From Ophiothrix spiculata (lineage: Eukaryota; Echinodermata; Ophiuroidea; Amphilepidida; Ophiotrichidae), in NCBI GenBank assembly GCA_000969725.1, contig JXSR01S007519.1: a stretch of 23,157 nt of DNA; one strand, given 5' to 3'. Numbering within the stretch: position 1 is the first letter of the stretch; each line of letters begins with the position of its first letter. The translations under genes were made by a program, and so were the position numbers. Below the pieces are notes generated by a model. The model saw only the letters and a program-made list of their open reading frames with translations, was not told where the DNA came from and made no database searches. This document shows, piece after piece, positions 1-10,780 of the stretch.

Positions 1-121
1 AAAATCAGGTGTTTCACATTTGTTCTGCCCCTTAAAACACCCTTAGAAATTCAATTTTTACCGTTGGCGTGTTGACCACCTCTGTATGATGGTAATCAGT
101 GACATTACCCTTTTTTATACT

Positions 122-1400
122 TGAAACCTATCTGCATATTTTCATAGTTTGTTAGCTGAACCTCGTGTTTGATAAAAATATAATCCATCAAATGCCACGA
201 TGTCCATTAGATAAATCACAAAGATATACATCAGTATTAGCAGAGTTAGAGGAAAATGTAGATAAAGATGACAGGTGTGACAGCGTAGTGCAATTATTTC
301 ATTTTGCTGAGATACAAGGATGATGATTTTTATGATTGGGTGAATTTCCAGAACATTTCTAGAAATGAAGAGACGAAGCTTTTGGTTGTAGAATTTGGCA
401 CCAAATAAGGAAAACATCAAATCAGGTGTTAAATAAATGAATAATAATATCAAAAGAAAAACCAAGAACAGATATTGCAGAAGTTTGTGAATGGTACTGA
501 GAAACACTCTGATCAGCTTATTATCAGGTTGATGCAGTAAAGAATATTGATTACAGAGACATAGGACGTGACTGGAAGTTCAATATGCGACTTTGTATCT
601 TCCGCAAGAGCAATAAGTTAAACAATTCGTTTTATTTCTTTCCAAGAAAACCGCGGCACAATTTAATTCCACTGCATTTGCCTCAGGGTGAAACGAGCAA
701 TCAATATTGAATTCGCGTTTTGTTTCATTAAAGTGATATTTGAATGCAAGTGTAACCTTCAGAAATGTCAGTTTGGTGATTTTGACTGATTCAATTAAAA
801 AATGCACATTATTTTGTTGAATTTGTTTTGGATTTGAGTATTTTACGTCGTGAGAAAACTAATGTTTGGAATTAAAGTCAACGAAAAATAAATGTGTTTT
901 ACATGTTAAAGGAATTTACTGTCTTAAGGTATATTACATATTATTGTTTAGTCCAATGAAAAAGCTGATATTATGATCTCGTGTTTATGTACTAGTTAAG
1001 GTATGTGTTTATTATGTGCTAGTTGTTTATTGAAACGTCCCTTGTATATCACATCGGGGGATTAATTTTCAAATTAAGGTGATCTTATCATTGGTTCTTA
1101 TGGACCTAATTTAAAACAATGGTTTGTTCAATATGTTTTGTTTGTGAATGATGGAGCTAAAATAACTCAAGGACTAACTATGGTCCATTTTATACTTAAG
1201 GGCACTTTTCCATTAAAGGTCCTAAACTCCATGGAATCGCCAAAGTACAAGTAATGGTTACATTTGGGCAACTCCAAATATGGAGGCCGAATACCAAAAA
1301 GAAAAAGAATTACTTCATAGATAAAAACAAAGCCTATTTTTGGGTGTACCTTTTGGGCCTCATAAGTCAGTTGCCCGTACTCGTTACTCACAAATTTAAA
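122..1400. repeat. Long duplicated unit, block Y, copy 1
   Basis: This block matches 4609-6842 and 18641-20740 in the same orientation. The best stretch, about 540-790, is nearly identical in all three copies, with about 7 differences to copy 2 and 11 to copy 3 over some 250 bases. Copy 1 is the most compact: it lacks the 576-bp TIR element of the other two copies (empty site near 291-297), the 248-bp element (empty TCTGATCA at 508-515) and the 255-bp element (empty AATT at 392-395). The minus-strand frames here (121 aa at 142-507 and 75 aa at 580-807) look accidental. The first is broken by insertion in the other copies. In the second, all five differences I traced between copies 1 and 2 change an amino acid. 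Confidence 0.9.
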
Positions 1401-1403
1401 TGA

Positions 1404-2959
1404 TTACAGAAGTCTCCCGCATTAGAATTTGAAAATGTTATTAGACAAATCATTTTCATTCTTTTTTTTAATATAGAGAACAAGTCAGCTATTTGTAAAG
1501 TTTAAAATGTCACATTTGTAAGCTATAGTGAATGACATGAGACATATGATATACTTGTAAGGGCAGTGCCTTAAATGCTTAAAATAAGCTTTTCTACCAG
1601 AGAGCGTTTTTCTGAAAAATTAACCTGGTCTATACGATTTTTCCCAAATCATGATAGGTAGATCGTCAATTTTAAATTGCATTATTTTAAATTAAGAGTT
1701 CATTTCACAAAAAAGAAGAGATTTCTTAACTAACATAGACTATGTTGATCTACAATCGTCACTTTTGATGTAACATGGTTGTCACAATAAGGTCGACATC
1801 GTGCTTGTTGCATTTGGAGAATTATGTAAGAATTTGACAATCCCTCGATTACATTTGTTGTCATTTTGGTCGTTGAAGGATATCACAAACAATAACACCA
1901 TAACGTAAAACGTATGTAAAAGAACTTCTACAACAGAGCATTGTCTTTTCCTGCGGTACGACAAATCTTCCTCTTCTCGACTGGTAAATACAGGTAATAC
2001 ATTGCGATTCACGATGTTTGCCGTAAGTAAAATCATTCACGGGAATCCAATCACAGCAATCTATTTGAGCGGTCTGTTTATAAAGGGAAATGTTGTTAGC
2101 ACTTAAAGTTTCTTTTAAATGATAACACATTCGTTACTACTCGGGTGACCTCCAGTGACCAAGATGCAATTTAGTTTGCAATTCTTGTGAGTACATGGAG
2201 AGCTTACGCAGGATTGGATTTCATTGGTCGATATTTGGTCAGTCTCGACCGGACGACACATAGAATCATTTACCCCATTGTACTTCAGTTTTTAATCTGG
2301 AAGATTTAATTCCGATGACCAAGAAACAGTTTGATTTGTAAATCGAGAACACGGATATCAAATTACTTATTGGTGAATGGTCCCCAAAGAAATGGAATAA
2401 TATACGTATTTCCCTTTGTTTGGCTACTGATGAACAAATATACAATGTAATTCTAATTTATCGTTTTGTAGGCAAGCAATGTCTTGTTATGAAAATAAAA
2501 AACATTATATACGAGAGAAGGTGTCTGAATGGCTTTCATTTAATATAAATCTAAACAATTGTATTGGGTTGTCATTGTATGTACATTATAGTATTCTAAA
2601 ACGTTTATATGAAGAATGATCTATCGTCTATGATTGGTCCAGGAAGGATCACATGACGTGTCTCGTGAACGTTTACCTGAACGTTTTTAAAATCAAGAAT
2701 CTCTAATATACTTTATCGCATGGAACACAAACAAATACAACCAGGAAATTTCAAACGTACCACCCAAACTTTTTTTCAAAGAATTTTAAACATTTTTAAC
2801 AGTTTAAAAATACGACTGCGTTGTGGTTCTTATTCCTTTATTTACATTGTATATTTAATACCAATATCATTATTTGTGCCCCTGTGTCTAGATCTGTGTG
2901 AATTCAAGTATTCAGTAGCATCCTTTTGTATTTAGGCAGTAATTGTATGCACTAGAATC

Positions 2960-2960
<1 letters not shown>
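1404..2960. repeat. Long duplicated unit, block Z, copy 1
   Basis: This block matches 20985-22960 in the same order and orientation, with small indels, but lacks the LINE fragment found at 21261-21577 in the other copy. Minus-strand frames at 1782-2036 and 1861-2130, and a plus-strand frame at 2720-2935, recur partly in the second copy but change length and sequence there. I therefore read them as by-products of duplication, not genes. The block ends at the CT microsatellite, after which block X begins. In the other copy, homology stops at the same point (about 22960) without a following X. Confidence 0.85.

Positions 2961-2997
<37 letters not shown>
2961..2997. repeat. (CT)n microsatellite
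   Basis: A run of CT dinucleotides with one interruption (CTTTC near the start). It sits exactly at the junction between block Z copy 1 and block X copy 2, so it may mark the joint of the tandem unit. The other Z copy has no such run at its end. Confidence 0.95.
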
Positions 2998-2999
<2 letters not shown>

Positions 3000-3003
3000 T
3001 TGT

Positions 3004-4608
3004 GTCGATGCTTTCTGTTTCATAAATGGCAGCTTGACAGGTGTCAACCGATCAACCTGATCAGTACGCATAACATCCCATAAGACATAAGATATCTATA
3101 GGTCTAAATTTTATTAAAATGATTACTATTAAATAGCATATGTTTGCAGGGCAGAGAAACGGGTTTAAATGAAAAAGCATGTTATGTTATGTGATTACAA
3201 ATGACAGGATCCAAATTGTGAAATGGGTTGTTTGCTGGTAAATTTCATGTTATTTCTTCTCGGAGTGATATGCCTAAGTACATCGGTTGTGATACAAAAC
3301 AACAACAACATCAACAACAACAAACCCGCACATTGCTCCAACCAGTATTAATCCTGTGAGTAATATTGTTATAAACTGAACATCGAGTTCCTCGGAGAAT
3401 GTTCTGCAGTTTCTATATAAATGTAAACTGCTACAGGCGACACAGTGTCAGATGAAATCCTGGTTGTCTGAAGTAGATCAAAAATCCAACAAATGTGTCA
3501 TCAATTGTCCTGCAATGCTATCCAACTAGAAACTAAATAAAGGTCTTGTTAAATGACCCCAAATTAAAACGAATTTCCCAAGGCGGATTGGGGACAAGTG
3601 ACAGAGGTCGTTGGAGAGGCAAATCCAGATTTCAATAAATAATTTAAAAGTGAAGCAAAAGTAGAATGAATAAATAAGTGATATATGGACACGGGAAATT
3701 GTTGTATTTTACAAAGAGCGGGATGGAGATTGATTGCCTGTCAATGACCTCTGTTGTTTGCTGAAGTGTCATAATCATATAAATGTACAGCTTGACTTGA
3801 TCCAAAACTGGTCTTATACAGCTTATAACATTTATTTTCCAAAGTACGACATTGAATTTCAAAAGTTCTTTCCAAGAACTGTCTTTACCCGGTGATATCT
3901 TTTAATCTTTTGATTTAACGGCTATATGATATATCATCATGCTTTTCAAAATATGTGAAAAGAAAATTCAAGATACAAAACAAATTCTAGGGAAAGGGAT
4001 TATTTATTACATAGCTTGCATTACTGTGTATCATATTATTCAGAAAATAAAGCCTCTGGGCATTGACCGCATTTTGCATATTAGTTATTCAAGTGAGGTA
4101 AAGGAAAGTGTACGTTATTCTCGACACTTGATCTGAAATCGATGTTGACCTTGTCGTTATCTGCCAAATACAACAAGTATCAGATTAGAAAATATGTCTC
4201 AAGCATTAACCCTTGATAAATTTCTATTAAAACCCCGTTGCAGATAGATAAAAGGAATAAGAAGCAAAGTAGACAGATATCAGTTTCATCTTAATAAAAT
4301 ATCCATACGTAATAAAGATTATGTGTAAATAAAGAAGTATCTATCACTATAACCTTAAAACCTTGTTTAAAATGATAACCTTAGTCGTGCGTAAATAAAT
4401 ATAAACTTGTGCTTGAAATGTACGTCTGCAAATATGGATAGCTTTAATCCACGTGTCATATTATGTTACTTTTCTATCTACTGATTATCCATGTGGCAAA
4501 TCAACAAATTATTATTTACAAGAACACTCCTGTTCACTTTCAAACTAACATGAAAATTGAAGTGAATTGCTTTAATGAATATGTATTAGAAATGGTAGTT
4601 TGTCATTG
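3004..4608. repeat. Long duplicated unit, block X, copy 2
   Basis: This block matches 16838-18640. Its first part (3004-3180) is also a divergent member of the dispersed D module (10781-11060, 12567-12838, 16838-17070), recognised by TTTCTGTTTCATAAATGG followed by GACAGGTGTCAACCGATC. From about 3400 onward identity to copy 3 is high, and the segment 4040-4600 is especially well preserved. No intact gene is seen. The frame corresponding to the membrane-like open frame of copy 3 (17261-17494) is destroyed here by indels, stops and an AAC expansion. Confidence 0.88.
3297..3324. repeat. (AAC)n microsatellite
   Basis: AAC trinucleotides with a single ATC interruption. The homologous position in block X copy 3 (about 17290-17325) has no AAC run, so the repeat expanded, or was lost, after the two copies separated. 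Confidence 0.9.
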
Positions 4609-5147
4609 TTGAAACCTATATGGATATTTTTCATATGTTAGGAGCTGAACCTCGTGTTTAATAAGAATATAATCCATCAAATGTCACGATTTCCATTAGA
4701 TAAGTCACAAAGATTTGCATCAGCATAATCAGAGGAAATACTGATAAAGATGACAGGTGTGACAGTGTAGTACAATAGGTCGGTCACATCACATACTGTT
4801 CTATATGATTATTTTAACGTTTCTGGGAAATTGTGAGTGTAGCAAGTTGTATCAAGTTTTTCAGATTTACCAAGTGACAGACATGAACATTGCCTAGAAA
4901 CTGAGTAATAAAACCTTGATTCTGGTCTATTTGTCGATTTTTCAAATTTAGCGTTTCACATAAGGATCTATTTGCCCAAATCACGTATTTGAGTATAGCG
5001 TAAACAACGCACCACATATAGATTTATTTGGTGCGCTATTTGAACTTCGTAATTTGCGATGAAAAAAAATCACATATTTATAGCAAATAGAACAGTTTCA
5101 CGTATTCAATTACTGTATTAAGAGATGGCTAAATCTAAAAAAGCGTT

Positions 5148-5324
5148 GCAGGAAAAGTATACTTTAGGTCCCATCAAAAACTATACCCTAACCCTAAACC
5201 CTAACCCTAAAAGTAAACCTAACCCTAACCATACACCCTAACCCTAAATTAAACCTAACCCTAACACTACTCCTAAACCCTAACCCTAACATTCTGGATG
5301 GGACCTAAAGTACACTTGGTCCGC
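5148..5324. mobile_element. 177-bp TIR element carrying telomere-like repeats
   Basis: Inserted inside the 576-bp-family element. The empty site in the Y3 copy (19162-19166, GCGTT then TTCACATAG) shows the boundaries. Left (5148-5175) and right (5297-5324) ends are inverted repeats of 28 bases; the inner 21 bases, starting AAGTATACTTTAGGTCCCAT on the left, match with one difference. The flanking direct repeat is GCGTT if the last two bases of the right end are counted as target, or GTT otherwise. Between the ends lies a CCCTAA-type tract. There is no coding capacity. Superfamily not assigned. Confidence 0.85.
5185..5290. repeat. Interstitial telomere-like (CCCTAA)n tract
   Basis: Thirteen CCTAA cores, mostly CCCTAA or CCCTAAA, in five groups of two to four separated by short AT-rich or CA-rich linkers. 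This gives a looser period of about 20-25 bases. TTAGGG-type repeats are the telomere sequence of most non-arthropod animals. Here they are the internal filling of a TIR element (5148-5324), not a chromosome end or a simple fusion scar. Confidence 0.93.
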
Positions 5325-5780
5325 GTTTCACATAGAGATCTATAAGTTCAAAACTATATTAAATGGGGTTAAAAGTAGTATTTTTATTTAAAATTAAACA
5401 TAAATAAAAGTCTTTTCTTTTGAACAATATAAGAATCAGAAGAAAACTTAAGTGTATAGGCTATTTTATGACACAGAGTCTACGTCAGAATTTTCAAATG
5501 CGATTTTCTCGTTATGCATCTTTTGTCATATAGAACAGTATGTGATGTGACCGATGACGAATATTTCATTTGGTATAGATAAAAATATAATTATTTTGTT
5601 GATTGAGTGAATTTCCAGAACATTTCAAGGTATGAAGAGACAAAGCTTTTGGTTGAAGAATTTGGCATTATACAAAGAAGACATCAAATCAGATGTTATA
5701 TAAATGAAGAATATATCAAAAGACAAACAAAGAACAGATATTGCAAAAGTTTGTGAATGGTATGAGAAGCACTCTGATCA

Positions 5781-6028
5781 GGGATGGTACAATTTGTGAC
5801 CCCACTTGCATGACCCCACTTTTGTGACCCACTTTATTTTTGCCAATTTTACACCAATATCACAAAAAAATATATTTTTACGCATTTTTGAAATCATCCG
5901 AGGTCATTAAGGGGTCTTAAGGGTCGAAAGTGGTTAAAGGTCAAATTCTCATAATGCTCCGATTGACCTAAAAAACGATATGGATGTACTTTTGGACATC
6001 CTGAGCAACATTAAATTGTACCATCCCC
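5781..6028. mobile_element. 248-bp TIR element with 8-bp duplication (hAT-like MITE)
   Basis: Starts GGGATGGTACAATTT and ends with its reverse complement plus one extra C. It is flanked by TCTGATCA at 5773-5780 and 6029-6036. Block Y copies 1 and 3 have a single TCTGATCA at the same place (508-515 and 19850-19857), a clean empty site. An 8-bp duplication and short GGG-starting TIRs fit hAT-type non-autonomous elements; that assignment is inference. The left part carries short direct repeats of TGACCCCACTT type. No protein-coding frame is present. Confidence 0.88.
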
Positions 6029-7009
6029 TCTGATCAGCTGATTATCAGGTTGATGCAGTAAAGAATATTGATTACAGAAACGTAGGACGTGACTGGAAGT
6101 TCAATATGCGACTTTGTATCTTCCGCAAGAGCAATAAGTTAAACAATTCGTTTTATTTCTTTCCAAGAAAACCAAGACACAATTTGATTCCACTGCATTT
6201 GCCTCAGGGTGAAACGAGCAATCAATATCGAATTCGCGTTTTGTTTCATTAAAGTGATATTTGAATGCAAGTGTAACCTTCAGAAATGTCAGTTTGGTGA
6301 TTTTGACTGATTCAATTATAAATGCACATTATTTTGTTGAATTCGTTTTGGGTTTGAGTATTTTACGTCGTGAGAAAACTAATGTTTGGAATTAAAGTCA
6401 ACGAAAAATAAATGTGTAAAACATGTTAAAGGAATTTACTGTCTTAAGGTACATTACATATTATTGTTTAGTCCAATGAAAAAGCTGATACTATGAGTTC
6501 GTGTTTATGTACTAGTTAAGGTATGTGTTTATTATTTGCTAGTTGTTTAATGAAACGGCACTTGTATATCACATCGGGGGATTAATTTTCAAATGTATAT
6601 AATCTTATCATTGGTTCTTATGGAACTATATGTTTTATTTGTGAATGATAGAGCTAAAATAAATCAAGACTAAATATGGCCCATGTTATACTTATTTAAG
6701 GGCACTTTTCCATTAAAGGTCCTTAATTGCATGGACTCGCCAAAGTACAAGTAATGGTTACATTTAGGTAACTCCAAATATGAATACCAAAAAGAATTAT
6801 CTTATAGATAAAAACAAAACCTATTCTTGGGTGTACCTTTTGGTTGTATAGATGTTTCCAGAAACATCAGAAAGAGTCATATGTCGCAAAATTCAAAGCA
6901 ACAATGGTCATTTTGGGCTACGAGAAATGTTAAAATTTGTTTAAATGATAAATTTAGAATACGAGCTTAATACGTCATGACGTGGACCTACTTTTAATCA
7001 GACTTTCTT

Positions 7010-7285
7010 GTGTGGGACCCGGGGCATGGGGAGGATAACCTGCCCGGGATAACCCAACAAATATTCACAGTTTAGTGGAGTCTGACCTAAACGCTTACAA
7101 AATGAAGATGGGAACCACGGCTGTTCTCTTTGCCGTCATTTTGATGGAAAAACTTGTGGGTACCACCTAAGGTAACGGTAGGGTAGCCCGGGGGGACCGC
7201 TCTGGATGGCAATGGGTACTACAGTGGCGTCTACACTTTTCGACAAGGGGTAGTTTTCAGTATAATTTACGCCACTGGATTTTAG
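7010..7285 (+). pseudogene. G+C-rich patch with signal-peptide-like start, possible gene relic
   Basis: This stretch is clearly richer in G and C than its surroundings. An ATG at 7102 opens a 22-codon frame, ending TAA at 7168, whose product begins MKMGTT and has a hydrophobic core AVLFAVILM, like a secretory signal peptide. GT dinucleotides at 7158 and 7172 could be splice donors. A second open frame, 7187-7285 in another phase, gives a coding-looking peptide containing DGNGYYSGVYTF, but it is preceded by TAG. Read together they could be a decayed first exon of a secreted protein, or an orphan exon whose partners lie outside the window. Upstream is the palindrome ACGTCATGACGT (6972-6983). 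No family was recognised, and chance remains possible. Confidence 0.22.
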
Positions 7286-9101
7286 AATAGTATCTCTACA
7301 CCTAAACTAACATCATGCTTCAAGTTCGATCGACGGTGTTCATTTCAAGCTCTCGAATGATCTTTCTGTCGTCATGTCACCATAAAACAATCACTATGTT
7401 TGAACCAAGAAGGGAATTTGTGTGATTTGAATGTAAACTAGTCAGCCAAGTGATTTCCTCCTTAGTATCTGCATTTATGTTGGTATTAGCCTACCAATGA
7501 CAATTCTGGCTCAAATAGTTGACTTAAGAGAAAGGTTTTCTATGACTTGATTAAGGAATAGATAATTCGATATGCCATGAGTGACTGAATGATGCGGTGA
7601 CACTGCTGTTTTTTCCATTCTGGTGTGTTTAACGACATTCCGAAATCTCTTCATGAATAATTTGTAACACAACAGCACTTTGGATGATTGTGAACTGTGA
7701 TATATGGTAGATTTAGACATTAAGTCCTTAAGATATCCTTACGGCTAGAGGCATACTCATGTTTTACGTTTAATAGTGTTTCATGAAACTCACTGCTTAG
7801 CATGTACCATATGTTAATCCAGACTTAAAGCTCGAATGATTATTGAGTGAGTCCAACCCCGAGTGTAATTCAAAATCAAATATGTATTGGTTACTAAAGA
7901 CGCACTTTAAATGACGCTTTTGTTTAAAACAAATAATTCTACATGTTCTAAAACCCTGTCTCTATTGCTGATCCTCTACAGCAACTGGGATTAAATAGCT
8001 TTTTATTGGACTCCCTCTTACGACAAAGAAAAGATGGAAATAAAGAAAAAATCCGATATCATTTTTTTTTTCTTCTAAAACGTAAATCGCATAACGCCAC
8101 TGTAAATAGCGAAGAGATGCATTCTTTCTATTTTCTTTTTAAATATCAAATACACTCATGTAAAAGTTCGGTTGAATTGGAAAAACAAGTAGATGCTTGA
8201 TGAAACCATCCAAAAAACTATTCGAAACAACTCATGTAACAACTCTGATGTGCTTCACCAACTTTGACCACTAAATGTATTTACGTAATAACTAGACCAA
8301 ACTATGGTATTTAAGTGTATATGACGCCAACTGAAATCTTGTTGTTTCGCATTACTAATCCTATTTCGGCAATGCTATAACAGATTAACTGTTTAACAAC
8401 TTTCACGAACGAAATTACGCACTAATCAAACTTATACACGCACAAACTATTACGTGTATTAACCTAACGCATACATCCGTTGTTGTTAGTTTGATGCGTG
8501 TATGATTTGTAGGATAATTACAAATTTAGACTTTTGGGTACGTAAAAAGTACAGAAAATATAATATGTATACTTTTTAGTCACTTCAGGTCCGAGATTTT
8601 TAAGTCAGTATACATAAAATAGTCATAGATAAGAACAAGAAACATGCGCCCCTGGCATTGAAACAATATCCTCGTTGACTCTCTTGGACTACCCATTGCT
8701 TCATCAGATTCGTGTTAACAATTGGTTTTGATTAAGTAATTGAAATGTTTTTGTTAAATGATTTAAAACATTACCATATTAGTTATATTTTTACAATATT
8801 TCCAGGTTACGACTTTACAACATAAGGTATATTAGTATCTTTACCATGTTTACCCTTAAGTCTAATTTACCTAGGAAATTGATTTACATGTCAACAAGGT
8901 GTTTAAGGACATAATGTTGTCACGTTTATCTATTGCCGTGTGTATATTCTGCCCTAAAAATAGAATAAAGAAATCTTGTGCAAACGTGAAATGTTTGAAG
9001 AAAACGTGGCTACAGCGTCAACTGCTTGTGGAAAGTCGGTCTTGAATTGTCAGAACTCGTATAAACTCATGATATTGTGTGACTTCTGCATATCATATGG
9101 T
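7286..9101. other. Unique AT-rich stretch, no supported gene
   Basis: No duplicated block or element was recognised here. Small items: a stem-loop whose arms 8434-8449 and 8487-8503 pair through ATACACGCA and TGCGTGTAT, and a 39-codon frame from ATG 8991 to TAA 9108, with fairly mixed codon use and four cysteines, too short to call. The minus-strand frame 7511-7720 and plus-strand frame 8006-8200 have no recognisable features. Confidence 0.6.
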
Positions 9102-9415
9102 TCCCTATAATTACATTCAACCAAATCAAATTGAATTATATTGAACCAAATTTATAGTTGTTAGAATTTCTGAGAAAACTACAAACACCTTTTGCAGTTG
9201 ACATAACACGTAGAATAATTCGACACACAATAACAATATTACCTAACAACTTACATATTTGATACTCGTGCATACAAGCATCAGGATGGCCGTCTATTCA
9301 CGTTTTTTGTTCAAAATCTTGCCCTTAAAATGGTCAGGTGATGAAAATATAATTATAATACAAGAAACTCGTATTAAGATTGTGCTCCTATGTTCACAAA
9401 AACCACGCTGAATAA
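9102..9415. repeat. Module A, copy 1
   Basis: Direct repeat of 11823-12095, highly similar with several short deletions in the second copy. Shared landmarks are TTCCCTA, ACATTCAACCAAATCAAATTG, TTTCTGAGAAAACTACAAACAC, CTTAAAATGGTCAGGTGATG and AAAACCACGCTGAA. A diverged third copy is at about 15084-15270. No coding frame is seen. Confidence 0.85.
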
Positions 9416-9977
9416 ATGAGCAAGGAGTTGCAGTTGTCGCCAAAATTCATCACGACTCTAATCATGGGTTATTCCAGAAAAAAAAGTGTCGCATAAAATA
9501 GGTTAATTGTACACATCAAAAAAGTATATAATTCCGTCTAGAAATATAACTGTTGTCCGTGGAAATCTAGATCTACTTGCGTTCTTTAAGAAATACTGGA
9601 TTTTTTGGTAGCTTCCAATAAAACGTTTGCTTAAAAACAGGAAATTTCTCTTTTGAATTTTAAGGCATCAATCGTGTATAAAATTTGTTATTTCTTTTCA
9701 CTCTCGATTGATTAGATTTAGAACTTTATTCAGCCAATATTATCCTCAAGAAGAGAAAACTATTTCAAAAATTGCCCGTTAGGTATTTTTTTTGTCGCGT
9801 AATCGTTATTCCTCGATTTTCATCAACTATACTCGTTTATGAAGGACATATACATAGTTGTCATTTATACATCTGAGTAGATTAGATGTACATACAGCTA
9901 AATAAATAAAACAGAATTATTTTTTTCCCCGCTTTACATTAAACCCTTTTCAGTTAACCCATGTACTATTTTTTCTC
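9416..9977. other. AT-rich spacer between modules A and C
   Basis: Only AT-rich sequence with A and T homopolymers. I see no gene, inverted-repeat element or duplicated module here. Confidence 0.55.
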
Positions 9978-10150
9978 TAAAAGCGACAGCGATCTCTCTA
10001 TCCGAATTTTATTAAAATTATACCTGGTCACCCAATGGACAGTTCATGAGTGTGAAGGACATGAGTACCAAATAACGTTATCGCAATTCTTATATGGACA
10101 CAGTGCTATTGAATTTTTGCACGCATTAATACATTAAACATGGAAAATTT
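9978..10150 (+). repeat. Module C, copy 1
   Basis: Matches 12300-12450 in the opposite orientation and about 15970-16130 in the same orientation. Landmarks are CCGAATTTTATTAAAA, ATACCTGGTCACCC, ATGGACAGTTCATG, GTACCAAATAACGTTAT and CAATTCTTATATGGAC. Non-coding as far as can be seen. Confidence 0.82.
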
Positions 10151-10425
10151 TATAAAATATACATTTCCCTAAAATCCACGAGCTAACTGAATGTTTCATA
10201 ATTATCTAATTTTTGACGACTTTTGTGTATTTCGTTTTTGCAAAAAATAATCAAAGATCAGAATCAATTGGGTTTTTTTTTCATTTACATACGATGATAC
10301 AAAGTTGTTGATGGAATTACTAAACTATATCGTCAAATACAACTGGAATTTGTTGTGACGAGTTAGTAGGAATTTCTAGAATTTGCTATTCTACACATCC
10401 ACATAATAATGAATTTGATCATGTA

Positions 10426-10681
10426 TACGTCGATCCTGGGTTTCCCAACCGGAAATCAATCTTTACCGAAATTTAATTCCACAATGCACTGGTAAAGCAC
10501 AACGATGCACCTAAATAGGCGTGAAATGGATGCGCACTACCACCCATCCCAAACAACAATTCAAATCACCCGCTATGAATTGGAGCTAATGTCACGGCTT
10601 ATTAGTTTTATAGGCAAAACTTAGTTTGGGCTAACATTTCGGTAACTATTGACTTCCGGGTGTTAACCCAGGATCGACGTA
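10426..10681. mobile_element. 256-bp TIR element with long ends
   Basis: Left end 10426-10470 and right end 10638-10681 are inverted repeats of about 44 bases. The outermost TACGTCGATCCTGGGTT is identical in both, and the rest is interrupted by a few mismatches. If the terminal TA is target sequence, the element is flanked by TA, as in Tc1/mariner-type elements; GTAT is an alternative duplication. No transposase frame is present. The minus-strand frame 10646-10849 runs from module D into this TIR and is incidental. Confidence 0.8.
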
Positions 10682-10780
10682 TTGGTATGTTACTCTAAAC
10701 ATAGTGTTCATAATTATGTGAACAAAGTTTCTTTTTGAATCTCCAGTGTATAACGTTAAAACCTTTGCATAGTTTTGATT

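Larger units (their letters stand above)
4779..5558. mobile_element. 576-bp-family TIR element, Y2 copy (with nested insertion)
   Basis: The ends are inverted repeats beginning GTCGGTCACATCACATACTG. A stretch of about 28 bases, from CGGTCACATC through the TATATGA end, is matched perfectly by the reverse complement of the right end, apart from three extra bases at the right tip. AATA occurs on both sides (4774-4777 and 5560-5563), suggesting a target duplication of about 4 bp. Block Y copy 1 lacks the element. Without the nested 177-bp insertion it is about 600 bp, like the copy at 18800-19375. It encodes no transposase, so it is non-autonomous. A 67-aa minus-strand frame (4814-5017) persists in both copies, but about 10 of about 11 base differences alter the protein, which argues against coding. 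Confidence 0.88.
4609..6842. repeat. Long duplicated unit, block Y, copy 2
   Basis: Same block as 122-1400 and 18641-20740, here expanded by three nested insertions (4779-5558, containing 5148-5324, and 5781-6028). It directly follows block X copy 2, as in the complete unit at 16838-22960. Homology to the other copies stops abruptly at about 6842, just after a GGGTGTACCTTTTGG motif shared with copy 1. Block Z is missing here, so this is the right-hand edge of the first tandem cluster. Confidence 0.9.

Noticed and set aside
342..362. Heat-shock-element-like TTCCAGAA and TTCTAGAA pair
   Set aside because: The two halves are three bases apart, not the two required for a continuous heat-shock element, and the second half is not kept in the other Y copies.
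142..507. Longest open frame, 121 aa, minus strand, very hydrophobic
   Set aside because: It lies in block Y and is disrupted by the 576-bp insertion in the two other copies. Leucine and isoleucine richness follows from AT-rich DNA.
580..807. 75-aa minus-strand frame open over most of its length in all three Y copies
   Set aside because: The differences traced between copies 1 and 2 (L/S, A/V, A/L, N/D) are all replacements, the opposite of purifying selection, and the start codon context differs between copies.
1861..2130. Minus-strand frame whose peptide segment recurs at 21812-22027
   Set aside because: The recurrence comes from duplication of block Z. The two frames diverge and end differently, with replacement changes in the shared part.
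4814..5017. 67-aa minus-strand frame duplicated at 18835-19038
   Set aside because: About 10 of 11 base differences change the protein. It looks like an accidental frame in a non-autonomous element.
5185..5290. Telomere repeats as evidence of a chromosome end or fusion point
   Set aside because: The tract is inside a TIR element with an empty site in the sister copy, so insertion explains it better.
7323..7336. tRNA B-box-like AGTTCGATCGAC
   Set aside because: No A box at a suitable distance and no cloverleaf. I found no tRNA or SINE head in the window.
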